From: an uncultured Actinomyces sp.
GTDB taxonomy: Bacteria; Actinomycetota; Actinomycetes; Actinomycetales; Actinomycetaceae
Reading direction: 5' to 3'
NCBI GenBank assembly: GCA_938028585.1
Contig: CALIZH010000332.1
Coordinates: 1 to 5,464 of the forward strand
DNA: 5,464 nucleotides
The notes beneath the pieces were generated by a model. It did not search any database. It was not told the DNA's origin and saw nothing but the letters and a program-made list of their open reading frames with translations. Each line of letters starts with the position of its first letter. The stretch's first letter is position 1. This document shows positions 1 to 4,733 of this stretch, piece by piece. A program made the position numbers and the translations under genes.

Positions 1-42
1 CCCACCCTCGGCGTCGATGTAACTTACAAGCTCGTCAAGCAT
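1..42 (-). CDS. 5' end of an unidentified gene, cut by the window edge
   Basis: Only the first 14 codons are present, reading MLDELVSYIDAEGG, so no family can be named. The start is well supported: on the minus strand a near-perfect Shine-Dalgarno GAGGAGGTG lies at about 53-61, ten bases before the ATG at 40-42. A TTG codon at 43-45 is directly upstream, in frame, at a more usual seven-base spacing, and could be the true start. A TATAAT box at 82-87 and a long imperfect inverted repeat (67-110) precede it, so the gene probably has its own regulated promoter. It is transcribed leftwards, away from the rest of the window. Confidence 0.6.
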   Translation of the reverse strand, partial: MLDELVSYIDAEGG

Positions 43-66
43 CAAAGTAGACACCTCCTCTACAAC

Positions 67-110
67 AGACGTTCATACAGCATTATACAGCTATTGATGT
101 ATAAACGTCT
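67..110 (-). promoter_or_regulatory. promoter with operator-like inverted repeat for the left-edge gene
   Basis: The arms at 67-79 (AGACGTTCATACA) and 98-110 (TGTATAAACGTCT) are reverse complements at 12 of 13 positions, with 18 bases between them. Inside, ATACAGC occurs twice as a direct repeat exactly 10 bases apart (75-81 and 85-91). The minus-strand -10 box TATAAT is at 82-87, between the arms. No good -35 box is visible at 17 bases, which suggests a weak or activator/repressor-dependent promoter. Arms flanking the -10 box are what a repressor operator would look like; the regulator is unknown. Confidence 0.5.
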
Positions 111-311
111 ATCAAGGGACAGCATCCCTCCCGCAAAGCGCACACACGCGGCCCCAAACACACAAGTATGGGTAGTTCTATGAGTACGCATTAAGGCCGC
201 GTAGATCATCGAGCAGGCCAGGCCCGAAAACGTTTACCAGGGATTTTGGAATGTTAAGGTGGCACTACTTATCGTAAAATCGAGTAGAACTCAAGCGAAG
301 CAGGCAATCAG

Positions 312-476
312 ATGGACACCTGCAAAAGCGCTGACGGCGTCGTTTTCACTGATGAAGACATAGAACAATGGGCGCTAGAAGCAGAATCAGACACGAGTTA
401 CGCGGGTAAACACCTTAGCCCCTCAATTGCCGGTAAACCTATAAGCTCATCTGCAACCGAACAAACTTCTAATTAA
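312..476 (+). CDS. short ORF resembling the N-terminal part of an actinobacterial ribbon-helix-helix antitoxin
   Basis: This is a 54-codon ORF starting MDTCKSADGVVFTDEDIEQW and ending with TAA at 474-476. The opening, with 'ADGVVFTDEDIEQWALEAE' followed by a 'YAGKHLSPSIAGKPIS' stretch, matches from memory the leader of actinobacterial antitoxin-like proteins in which this acidic segment precedes a C-terminal ribbon-helix-helix DNA-binding domain. Here the protein stops where that domain should begin, ending in a low-complexity Ser/Thr-rich tail, and an AT-rich stretch follows. It is most likely a 3'-truncated remnant. A possible -10 box TAAAAT is at 275-280, but the ribosome site (AAGCAGG, about 297-303) is weak. 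No toxin gene follows. Confidence 0.5.
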   Translation: MDTCKSADGVVFTDEDIEQWALEAESDTSYAGKHLSPSIAGKPISSSATEQTSN

Positions 477-565
477 ACCTTACAAACGTAGACAATAAGT
501 TTACAGCCTATTATATACATGCAGCATTAATTATTTAAACAATCAAAATACGGTGAAACAAAAGC

Positions 566-595
566 GTGGGGACACCAGAACTCTGGTGCCCCCAC
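566..595 (-). terminator. hairpin terminator of the lipoprotein gene
   Basis: Positions 566-579 pair with 582-595 (GTGGGG-A-CACCAGA against TCTGGTG-C-CCCCAC), giving 13 pairs around one A·C mismatch and a tight loop. On the minus strand the stem is followed by GCTTTTGTTT, a T-rich run. It sits 25 bases past the stop of the minus-strand lipoprotein gene, so intrinsic termination of that gene is the natural reading. Confidence 0.75.
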
Positions 596-619
596 AAACA
601 AGCTAGTTTTAAGCTTGAT

Positions 620-1201
620 CTACTTGGTGATAGTGAACTTGTAAAATTCAGTGCCATTCACAAACGTAACTGTGCGATTATCATCATTTAATGATACATC
701 AACCGAATGGGGGGCCTCGCTGGTATCTTTACTATCACCGAAATCCATATGCGGCGTGCCACCATCTTTGTAGCGTGAGACGCCCCAGTACTTGTTTTCG
801 TACGAGAAAAAGCACTTCTTTGCGTTTTCCCCGCTGATCTGCCAGGTCTTGTCAGCGTTAAATATTAAAGTCACATTAGCGCAATCATCAGTAGCGCCAA
901 CTAGCTTAACCCCGGTAATAGCAGCCTCAATCTCTTTAACGTCCTTATCCGCTTTTGCGTTGTCGCTAGTCACCTTGTCGTTAGCTGCTTTAGCGTCAGC
1001 TAGAACGCTTTTAATCGCTGCCGAGTCAGGGGCTGTAGTCAACCGCTGTTTATAGTCTTTAACCTGGTCTTGTTCCAAGTTGGTCATAGACGAAAGCGAA
1101 GCATAAGCCTGCGCCCTATCATCCGAAACACTATTACCACAGCCAGACAACGCTAACGTAGCACACATAACCATGGCCATAAACATCGACAATTTCTTCA
1201 T
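620..1201 (-). CDS. secreted lipoprotein with a helical stalk and a C-terminal beta-rich domain, function unknown
   Basis: A 193-residue protein with a classic type II signal peptide: MKK, a hydrophobic stretch at residues 4-18, and the lipobox LSGC with the lipidated Cys at 21. It should be anchored to the outer face of the membrane. Residues 30-95 are polar and predicted helical, with a pattern (LSSMTNLEQDQVKDYKQRL then A-x-x-A repeats) that recalls three-helix GA/albumin-binding-type modules; this is resemblance only. Residues 96-193 look beta-rich, contain Cys107 and Cys130 that could form a disulfide, and end in alternating aromatic strands (TVTFVNGTEFYKFTITK). The ribosome site GGAAGGGG lies seven bases before the ATG. 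The gene is AT-richer than guaA in this window, which suggests transfer. A hairpin terminator follows, so it is probably monocistronic. No enzyme motif is seen. Confidence 0.85.
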   Translation of the reverse strand: MKKLSMFMAMVMCATLALSGCGNSVSDDRAQAYASLSSMTNLEQDQVKDYKQRLTTAPDSAAIKSVLADAKAANDKVTSDNAKADKDVKEIEAAITGVKLVGATDDCANVTLIFNADKTWQISGENAKKCFFSYENKYWGVSRYKDGGTPHMDFGDSKDTSEAPHSVDVSLNDDNRTVTFVNGTEFYKFTITK

Positions 1202-1234
1202 CGAATTACCCCTTCCGAATCGCTTTTAAGGCTA

Positions 1235-1244
1235 CCCCCCCCCC
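1235..1244. repeat. homopolymer C10 (G10 on the lipoprotein-coding strand)
   Basis: Ten consecutive C lie 34-43 bases upstream of the lipoprotein start codon. On the minus strand the G10 run falls between a possible -35 box (TTGCGG, 1254-1259) and a weak possible -10 (TAGCCT, 1229-1234), 19 bases apart. Tracts of this length are prone to slipped-strand length change, and here a change would alter promoter spacing or the leader without touching the coding frame. The promoter boxes are weak guesses; the tract itself is plain. Confidence 0.7.
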
Positions 1245-1248
1245 GCAT

Positions 1249-1282
1249 GAAATCCGCAAGAGCAAATTTGAAGAAATCCGCA
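1249..1282. repeat. 10-bp direct repeat upstream of the lipoprotein gene
   Basis: GAAATCCGCA occurs at 1249-1258 and again at 1273-1282, with start points 24 bases apart. Both copies are in the presumed promoter region of the lipoprotein gene, next to the C10 tract. They could be tandem regulator sites, or chance in a short interval. Confidence 0.35.
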
Positions 1283-1349
1283 GCTTCAGCCCCTAGTAAG
1301 GGACCACAGCGTAACTACCACTTTCCATAGAGACACAAAACTACAGAGC

Positions 1350-1562
1350 TCACTTCGCTAGTTCTTCAAACACGTCCGCGTAGGCATCCATGAAGTCAAC
1401 AGCGACATCGACAGCACTCTCAGACTGCTGCGCCGGTTGAATAACCACCCACGGCCTGTTGTTCTTGAGGATCGTGACAGGCTTCCCCGTCCTGTTCACC
1501 TCTGCTGTCACTCGCGAAAAGTTATTCTTCGCCTCGGCAAGCCCCATAGTCAGCGTCGGCAT
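1350..1562 (-). CDS. Phd/YefM-type antitoxin, no toxin beside it
   Basis: A 70-residue protein matching the Phd/YefM antitoxin pattern. An N-terminal DNA-binding dimer part includes 'AKNNFSRVTAEVNRTGKPVTILKNN' features (A-x-x-N/F then V-x-x-TGKPV-x-IL) and the strand RPWVVIQP at residues 36-43. It is followed by an acidic helical tail (VDFMDAYADVFEELAK) of the kind that covers a RelE/Doc-type toxin. Start choice: ATG at 1560-1562 has AAAGGAG four bases upstream. An in-frame ATG at 1584-1586 would add eight residues but overlaps the promoter's expected start point and lacks a ribosome site. In this family the toxin usually follows directly; here 148 bases of non-coding DNA and then the unrelated lipoprotein gene follow, so it is an orphan. 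It probably represses its own promoter through the palindrome at 1593-1607. Confidence 0.8.
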   Translation of the reverse strand: MPTLTMGLAEAKNNFSRVTAEVNRTGKPVTILKNNRPWVVIQPAQQSESAVDVAVDFMDAYADVFEELAK

Positions 1563-1587
1563 TCTACTCCTTTCAACCTTAGCCATA

Positions 1588-1616
1588 ATTATGGCCAGAA
1601 TCTGGCCTCAGATCAA
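1588..1616 (-). promoter_or_regulatory. promoter of the Phd/YefM antitoxin gene
   Basis: On the minus strand TTGATC (1611-1616) and CATAAT (1588-1593) are separated by exactly 17 bases, a near-consensus housekeeping promoter. Transcription would begin near 1581, giving a short leader that contains the AAAGGAG ribosome site for the ATG at 1562. This supports the shorter antitoxin start. Confidence 0.65.
1593..1607. promoter_or_regulatory. 15-bp palindrome in the antitoxin promoter, probable autoregulatory operator
   Basis: GGCCAGA-A-TCTGGCC is a perfect inverted repeat of seven-base arms around one base. It lies in the spacer and touches the -10 box of the antitoxin promoter. Phd/YefM antitoxins are known to repress their own operons by binding such palindromes, so this is the likely operator; the specific binding is inferred. 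Confidence 0.6.
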
Positions 1617-1719
1617 GCAGTGCCTCGAACTGCCACTCAGGGCATAAAACATGTTGTAACCACCCCTAGAATCCGCCCCCGTCTGAGTGCCCGCCAGGGG
1701 AAGTGTTTCACAATACGGT

Positions 1720-1747
1720 GTGGGGACCTGGAAAACCACGGCCCCAC
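1720..1747 (-). terminator. hairpin terminator after the tetR gene
   Basis: GTGGGGACCTGG (1720-1731) pairs with CCACGGCCCCAC (1736-1747) at 10 of 12 positions around an AAAA loop. It lies 19 bases past the stop of the minus-strand regulator gene. The tail on that strand (CGTATTGTGAAA) is only modestly T-rich. Confidence 0.6.
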
Positions 1748-1766
1748 GGCACGAATCGATGTTGGG

Positions 1767-2405
1767 CTAATGCCCCCTCATTGCTTCTATGACAAGAGCT
1801 GCCATCTGGGCCACCTGATCGGAGCTCTCTTCCAGATATCGGGGCAGGAGGCCCATCACGCCGTGGACGAGAAACACGAGGAACATCTGCGATCGCTCAG
1901 GCGATCCGGGCGACTCACGCCTCACGAGCACGTCGTAGATGCGCGCAGCCAGCCGGTCGGCGAATACCGAGCTCAGGCCGTTGTCTACAAAAACCCTCCC
2001 TTCCTTGAGGCGCCCCTCTCCATCGAGCGCCGCCACGAACTCGCGCGCGAAAAGCTCAGAATCCGAGAAGAACGCTTCCGGATGCTCGATGTCGTCCACC
2101 ACCTCATCGGCGCTTGTGCGCGCATAGGCGATTGCGAGCTCATAGATATCCGCGTAGTGCAGATAGAACGTTGCCTTGTTGATCTCCGCCTCCGCTGCAA
2201 GCTGGGTGACCGAGATCTTGTTCAGGGGGCGCTGGCCCAGCTGGTCGCCGAAGGCATGCATGATGTGGCGCTCGGTGCGTTGCCAACGCATGTCCTTCTT
2301 TCGCGCGGGGTTAGAGGCGGCCCCGCCTGTGTCGTCGTCTTTTCTAGCTGCCGCCATCCGGACCCCGATGACATGTGCGGGCAATGAAGGCTGTTTGGCT
2401 GCCAC
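1767..2405 (-). CDS. TetR-family transcriptional repressor of the adjacent efflux pump
   Basis: A 212-residue regulator. The first 38 residues are polar, probably disordered and unusually long for the family. A TetR-type helix-turn-helix spans about residues 42-88, with the typical 'ISVTQLAAEAEINKATFYLHY' region: KISVTQLA as helix 2 and NKATFYLHYADIYEL as recognition helix and exit. Residues 90-212 form a helical ligand-binding and dimer domain with no strong family motif. Start choice: GTG at 2403-2405 has AAGGAG six bases upstream. An ATG at 2454-2456 would add 17 residues, but has no ribosome site and lies almost at the predicted transcription start, so it would need leaderless translation. 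ATG codons further in (2355-2357, 2289-2291) have poor sites. The gene is divergent from the MFS pump, the standard arrangement for a local drug-responsive repressor of pump and self. Confidence 0.85.
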   Translation of the reverse strand: MAAKQPSLPAHVIGVRMAAARKDDDTGGAASNPARKKDMRWQRTERHIMHAFGDQLGQRPLNKISVTQLAAEAEINKATFYLHYADIYELAIAYARTSADEVVDDIEHPEAFFSDSELFAREFVAALDGEGRLKEGRVFVDNGLSSVFADRLAARIYDVLVRRESPGSPERSQMFLVFLVHGVMGLLPRYLEESSDQVAQMAALVIEAMRGH

Positions 2406-2465
2406 GGCTTTCTCCTTCCGAAGAACGGCGGTGCCCGCTGCAAGTGCACGTATCATCCGCAGCGG

Positions 2466-2494
2466 GTTATGCGACGAATCGGGCGAAGCGTCAA
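2466..2494 (-). promoter_or_regulatory. promoter of the tetR gene
   Basis: On the minus strand TTGACG (2489-2494) and CATAAC (2466-2471) are exactly 17 bases apart. Transcription would start near 2459, about 54 bases before the GTG start with its AAGGAG site. The left half of the inverted repeat at 2474-2519 lies in the spacer, so a bound repressor would block this promoter. Confidence 0.6.
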
Positions 2495-2519
2495 ATACAC
2501 GACGAAAGAGACGATTCGT
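2474..2519. promoter_or_regulatory. inverted repeat in the tetR-MFS intergenic region, candidate operator
   Basis: ACGAATCG (2474-2481) and CGATTCGT (2512-2519) are perfect inverted copies with 30 bases between them. A related CGACGAA is present at 2472-2478 and again at 2500-2506. The left arm sits inside the tetR promoter spacer. The wide spacing is unusual for a single TetR dimer, so two separate sites or coincidence are possible. Confidence 0.4.
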
Positions 2520-2556
2520 AGATTGCTGCGCCTAGATCAGTATCGTACGCTCCTCA

Positions 2557-2585
2557 TTGCTAGACACTAGTCAACTAACTATCAC
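2557..2585 (+). promoter_or_regulatory. probable MFS pump promoter with embedded CTAG palindrome
   Basis: TTGCTA (2557-2562) and TATCAC (2580-2585) are 17 bases apart, placing the transcript start near 2592 and leaving a leader of about 58 bases to the ATG. The sequence CTAG-ACA-CTAG (2560-2570) overlaps the -35 box, and the wider TTGCTAG...CTAGTCAA is an imperfect dyad, a plausible repressor site. A second option, TTGCTG (2523-2528) with TACGCT (2546-2551), is also 17 bases apart. Confidence 0.45.
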
Positions 2586-2649
2586 ATGTCGAGTAAGCGG
2601 CATCGGATACGGCGTGAAGGAACGCCGGGGTCCTGGAGGGAGCAAGACG

Positions 2650-4179
2650 ATGGACGAGAACAGCAGAAGCTCGTACGAAAATCTGATCGGAAAGGCGTTG
2701 AACTGCGTGTTTGCCGCTCTGATAATGGCGATGTTCGTGGGGTCTCTCGACCAGACCATCACCTCAACGGCGATGGCGTCGATTGTGGGCGAGCTGAACG
2801 GCGTGGACCAGATGGTGTGGGTGACCACGGCCTACATGCTCACGTCGACCATAACGATGCCGATATACGGGAAGCTGGGAGACCTGTTCGGGCGCAAGCA
2901 CCTGTTCATCTTCGCGATGACGCTGTTCACCTTCGGCTCCACGGTTACCGCAGCCGCCCCGACCATGGGCACCTTCATCGCCGGCCGTGCGATACAGGGC
3001 CTGGGCGGCGGCGGCCTGATGCTTCTCTCGCAGTCGATCGTCGCCGACATCTTCCCACCCAAGCAGCGTGGCAAATTCATGGGCATCATGGGTGCGGCTT
3101 TCGCCATCAGCACAGTGGTCGGACCTCTGTTCGGCGGCCTGATCACGGATACGTTCTCCTGGCACTGGTGCTTCTGGATCAACGTGCCGCTTTCCATTGC
3201 GGCAATCGTCATGGCGGCACTGTTCCTGCCGTCCTACAGAAAAAGCGACTACACGATGGCGGACGTCGACATCGCGGGTATGACCACCCTCTCCGTAGCG
3301 ACCATCTGCCTGGTGCTCGCCCTGTCACTTGGGGGCAACTCGTACGCCTGGAACTCGCCTGTCATCATCGGACTCTTCGTCGTCGCCGCAGTCATGGCCT
3401 CATGCTTCGTGGTCATCGAGCGGCGCGTCAAAGAGCCGCTGATGCCGCTTCACCTGTTCAAGAACCGCAACTTCATCCTGTGCACCATTACCGGCATGAT
3501 GCTGATGCTTGCCATGATGGGCGTCACCTCCTACATGCCCGCCTACCTGCAGATCGTCAACGGACTTTCCGCCAGCGTGGCAGGGTGCTTGCTGATTCCC
3601 ATGACGCTTTGCCTGATGGTCGCCTCCACGGCGTCGGGGTACCTGGTGGCGAAGGTGAACCGCACGAAGATGTTCCCACTCGTCAGCTGCGCGATCTGCG
3701 CGGTGGCATTGTGCGTACTCTCGGCCATCACCATCGATTCGTCACTGGTGTTCATTTGCGTGGTGCTAGCAGTACTGGGGCTGGGCATCGGCCTTGGCCA
3801 GCAGATCCTGGTGCTCATCGTGCAGAACGAGTTCTCCGCGAGCATCGTGGGCACCACGACGGCGGGCAACAACTTCTTCCGCGAGATTGGTGGAACCCTG
3901 GGCTCGAGCGTCGTTGGATCTATCTTCACGGCGAACTTGACCCAAGCGCTGAGCACCAACCTCGCTTCATTCGGCGGCGTATCGGTTTTGGGGTTCGACG
4001 TCAACTCCATATCGCCGACGCTGGTGCGCAGCCTGTCCAATACGCTGCAGCAGGCGGTGCAGCTCTCCTACAACGAGGCACTCACACCGGTATACCTATT
4101 GCTGGCGCCTATGCTCGCGATTTGTCTAGTGCTCATGATGCTGTGCAAGAACAAACCACTGTCCGACACGCAGGAATGA
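2650..4179 (+). CDS. DHA2-family (EmrB/QacA-like) MFS multidrug efflux transporter
   Basis: A 509-residue inner-membrane protein, usual length for 14-helix proton-antiport drug pumps. Family motifs are visible: the first-helix motif LDQTITSTAM (33-42, with Asp34, matching the LD-x-T-I-V pattern); motif A GKLGDLFGRKH (74-84); motif B RAIQGLGGGGL (113-123, with Arg113); the antiporter motif C region VVGPLFGGLI (156-165); then WHWCFWINVP (171-180), typical of this subfamily. About 14 hydrophobic segments can be counted, the last at roughly 480-498, preceded by a long outside loop (about 427-478). Start choice: ATG at 2650 has GGAGGGAG seven bases upstream; the open frame extends back to a TTG at 2557 that coincides with the promoter. 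Substrates cannot be read from sequence; drugs, dyes, bile salts or other toxic compounds are typical. Expression is probably controlled by the divergent TetR. No strong terminator follows, only a 4-bp hairpin at 4188-4199. Confidence 0.92.
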   Translation: MDENSRSSYENLIGKALNCVFAALIMAMFVGSLDQTITSTAMASIVGELNGVDQMVWVTTAYMLTSTITMPIYGKLGDLFGRKHLFIFAMTLFTFGSTVTAAAPTMGTFIAGRAIQGLGGGGLMLLSQSIVADIFPPKQRGKFMGIMGAAFAISTVVGPLFGGLITDTFSWHWCFWINVPLSIAAIVMAALFLPSYRKSDYTMADVDIAGMTTLSVATICLVLALSLGGNSYAWNSPVIIGLFVVAAVMASCFVVIERRVKEPLMPLHLFKNRNFILCTITGMMLMLAMMGVTSYMPAYLQIVNGLSASVAGCLLIPMTLCLMVASTASGYLVAKVNRTKMFPLVSCAICAVALCVLSAITIDSSLVFICVVLAVLGLGIGLGQQILVLIVQNEFSASIVGTTTAGNNFFREIGGTLGSSVVGSIFTANLTQALSTNLASFGGVSVLGFDVNSISPTLVRSLSNTLQQAVQLSYNEALTPVYLLLAPMLAICLVLMMLCKNKPLSDTQE

Positions 4180-4249
4180 ATCTGCCAGGCTACTGAGCCC
4201 TATCACTCGCAACGCACCCGCACTCTACCCATTCTGGACCCAATTCAGA

Positions 4250-4267
4250 CCCTGTTAGGGATACAAT
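4250..4267 (+). promoter_or_regulatory. candidate promoter and small dyad before the RelB/DinJ gene
   Basis: A good -10 box TACAAT is at 4262-4267, 23 bases before the start codon, but no convincing -35 box lies 17 bases upstream. The dyad CCCT-GTT-AGGG (4250-4260) abuts it and could be the antitoxin's operator. RelB-type antitoxins bind their own promoters, but this site is inferred. Confidence 0.4.
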
Positions 4268-4290
4268 GAGAACGAATGAAAGGAGCGACG

Positions 4291-4560
4291 ATGCCGACAA
4301 TCACCCGCAACGCAGAGGTCAAAACCCGCACGACCGCTCAGATCAAGGCCGACGCGGCAGCTGTCTACGCACGCTGGGGCATTAGCCTGTCGGACGCGAT
4401 CAACATCTTCCTCGCCAAGTCGATCGAGGTTGGCGGTCTCCCCTTCGACATGCGCCCCGAGATTCCCACGTTTGATGGACTCGAGCGCTACGCCTATCGC
4501 CCCACGATGGACTCAAACGGCGTCGCACAGCTCCCGGGAGACTGGGATGACGGCGAGTGA
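4291..4560 (+). CDS. RelB/DinJ-family antitoxin
   Basis: An 89-residue protein with the RelB/DinJ signature: an N-terminal ribbon-helix-helix part (strand MPTITRNAEVKTR, then helices around residues 15-45) with the diagnostic run 'WGISLSDAINIFLAKSIEVGGLPFDMR' features, i.e. G-x-S-x-S-DAIN-x-F-L at 30-41 and GGLPFD at 48-53. The C-terminal half (54-89) is acidic and ends LPGDWDDGE, typical of the toxin-binding tail. Start choice: ATG at 4291 has AAAGGAG five bases upstream; an in-frame ATG at 4276 precedes that site and is not used. The next ORF overlaps its end, as toxin genes do in these operons, but that ORF is only a toxin remnant, so the antitoxin probably has no working cognate partner here. 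Confidence 0.85.
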   Translation: MPTITRNAEVKTRTTAQIKADAAAVYARWGISLSDAINIFLAKSIEVGGLPFDMRPEIPTFDGLERYAYRPTMDSNGVAQLPGDWDDGE

Positions 4561-4657
4561 GGCACAGACATACCTAGGCACTGTGGGCAGGATCGGCAGG
4601 CTATCTCCACGCGATGAACACCGAGTCAGCCAGGCACTCAAGGCGCTACGCCGATAA
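4547..4657 (+). pseudogene. remnant of a MazF/PemK-type toxin, C-terminal tail only
   Basis: A 36-codon ORF starts with ATG at 4547-4549, overlapping the last 14 bases of the RelB/DinJ gene, with GGGAG six bases upstream. This is the position and coupling of a toxin gene. Its product MTASEAQTYL then GTVGRIGRLSPRDEHRVSQA and LKALRR resembles, from memory, the last turn of actinobacterial MazF/PemK toxins, where a G-x-L-s-x-x-x-x-x-V-x-x-A-L pattern forms the final helix. MazF proteins are about 110 residues, so the catalytic beta-barrel is missing. The simplest reading is an internal deletion that joined the start to the C-terminal helix. A small intact protein of unknown role is the alternative. 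Confidence 0.5.
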
Positions 4658-4664
4658 AGAACCA

Positions 4665-4699
4665 CCGGCCTCGTCCCCTGATTGAAGGGACGAGGCCGG
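4665..4699. terminator. strong hairpin terminator between guaA and the toxin remnant, possibly bidirectional
   Basis: CCGGCCTCGTCCC (4665-4677) pairs perfectly over 13 bases with GGGACGAGGCCGG (4687-4699) around a nine-base loop. It lies 35 bases past the guaA stop on the minus strand, where the stem is followed by TGGTTCTTTA, and only 7 bases past the toxin remnant's stop on the plus strand. It can serve convergent transcripts from both sides. Confidence 0.8.
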
Positions 4700-4733
4700 G
4701 GCATCAGTCTGCGCACTCAGCTCTAGATGAGCG

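Noticed and set aside
120..300. Possible small gene or RNA in the left intergenic stretch
   Set aside because: No frame with a ribosome site and no strong hairpin or tRNA-like fold is visible; apart from a possible -10 box at 275-280 nothing can be supported.
1291..1302. CCCT-AGTA-AGGG as a terminator of the Phd/YefM gene
   Set aside because: The stem is only four base pairs and no T run follows on the minus strand; it is too weak to call.
1634..1689. Inverted CACTCAG ... CTGAGTG pair between the antitoxin and tetR genes
   Set aside because: Seven-base arms 42 bases apart, not aligned with a promoter, are compatible with chance.
1437..2387. A 316-codon plus-strand frame across the antitoxin and tetR genes
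   Set aside because: It runs antisense to two genes with recognisable families and good ribosome sites, and its composition (many His, Arg, Cys) looks like a shadow frame.
3673..3682. A short match (TCCCACTCG) in the MFS gene to the last bases of guaA, considered as an attachment-site repeat
   Set aside because: Only nine bases match, it lies inside an intact gene, and no integrase is nearby.
2764..4040. Minus-strand open frames opposite the MFS gene (2764-3165, 2832-3212, 3249-3431 and 3543-4040)
   Set aside because: They have no ribosome sites or recognisable motifs and are mirror products of GC-biased codons.
2586..4196. A 536-codon open frame overlapping the MFS gene in another frame
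   Set aside because: Its product is rich in Arg, His, Gly and Pro with no membrane segments or known motif, as expected for an off-frame reading of GC-rich coding DNA; the overlapping frame has clear MFS motifs.
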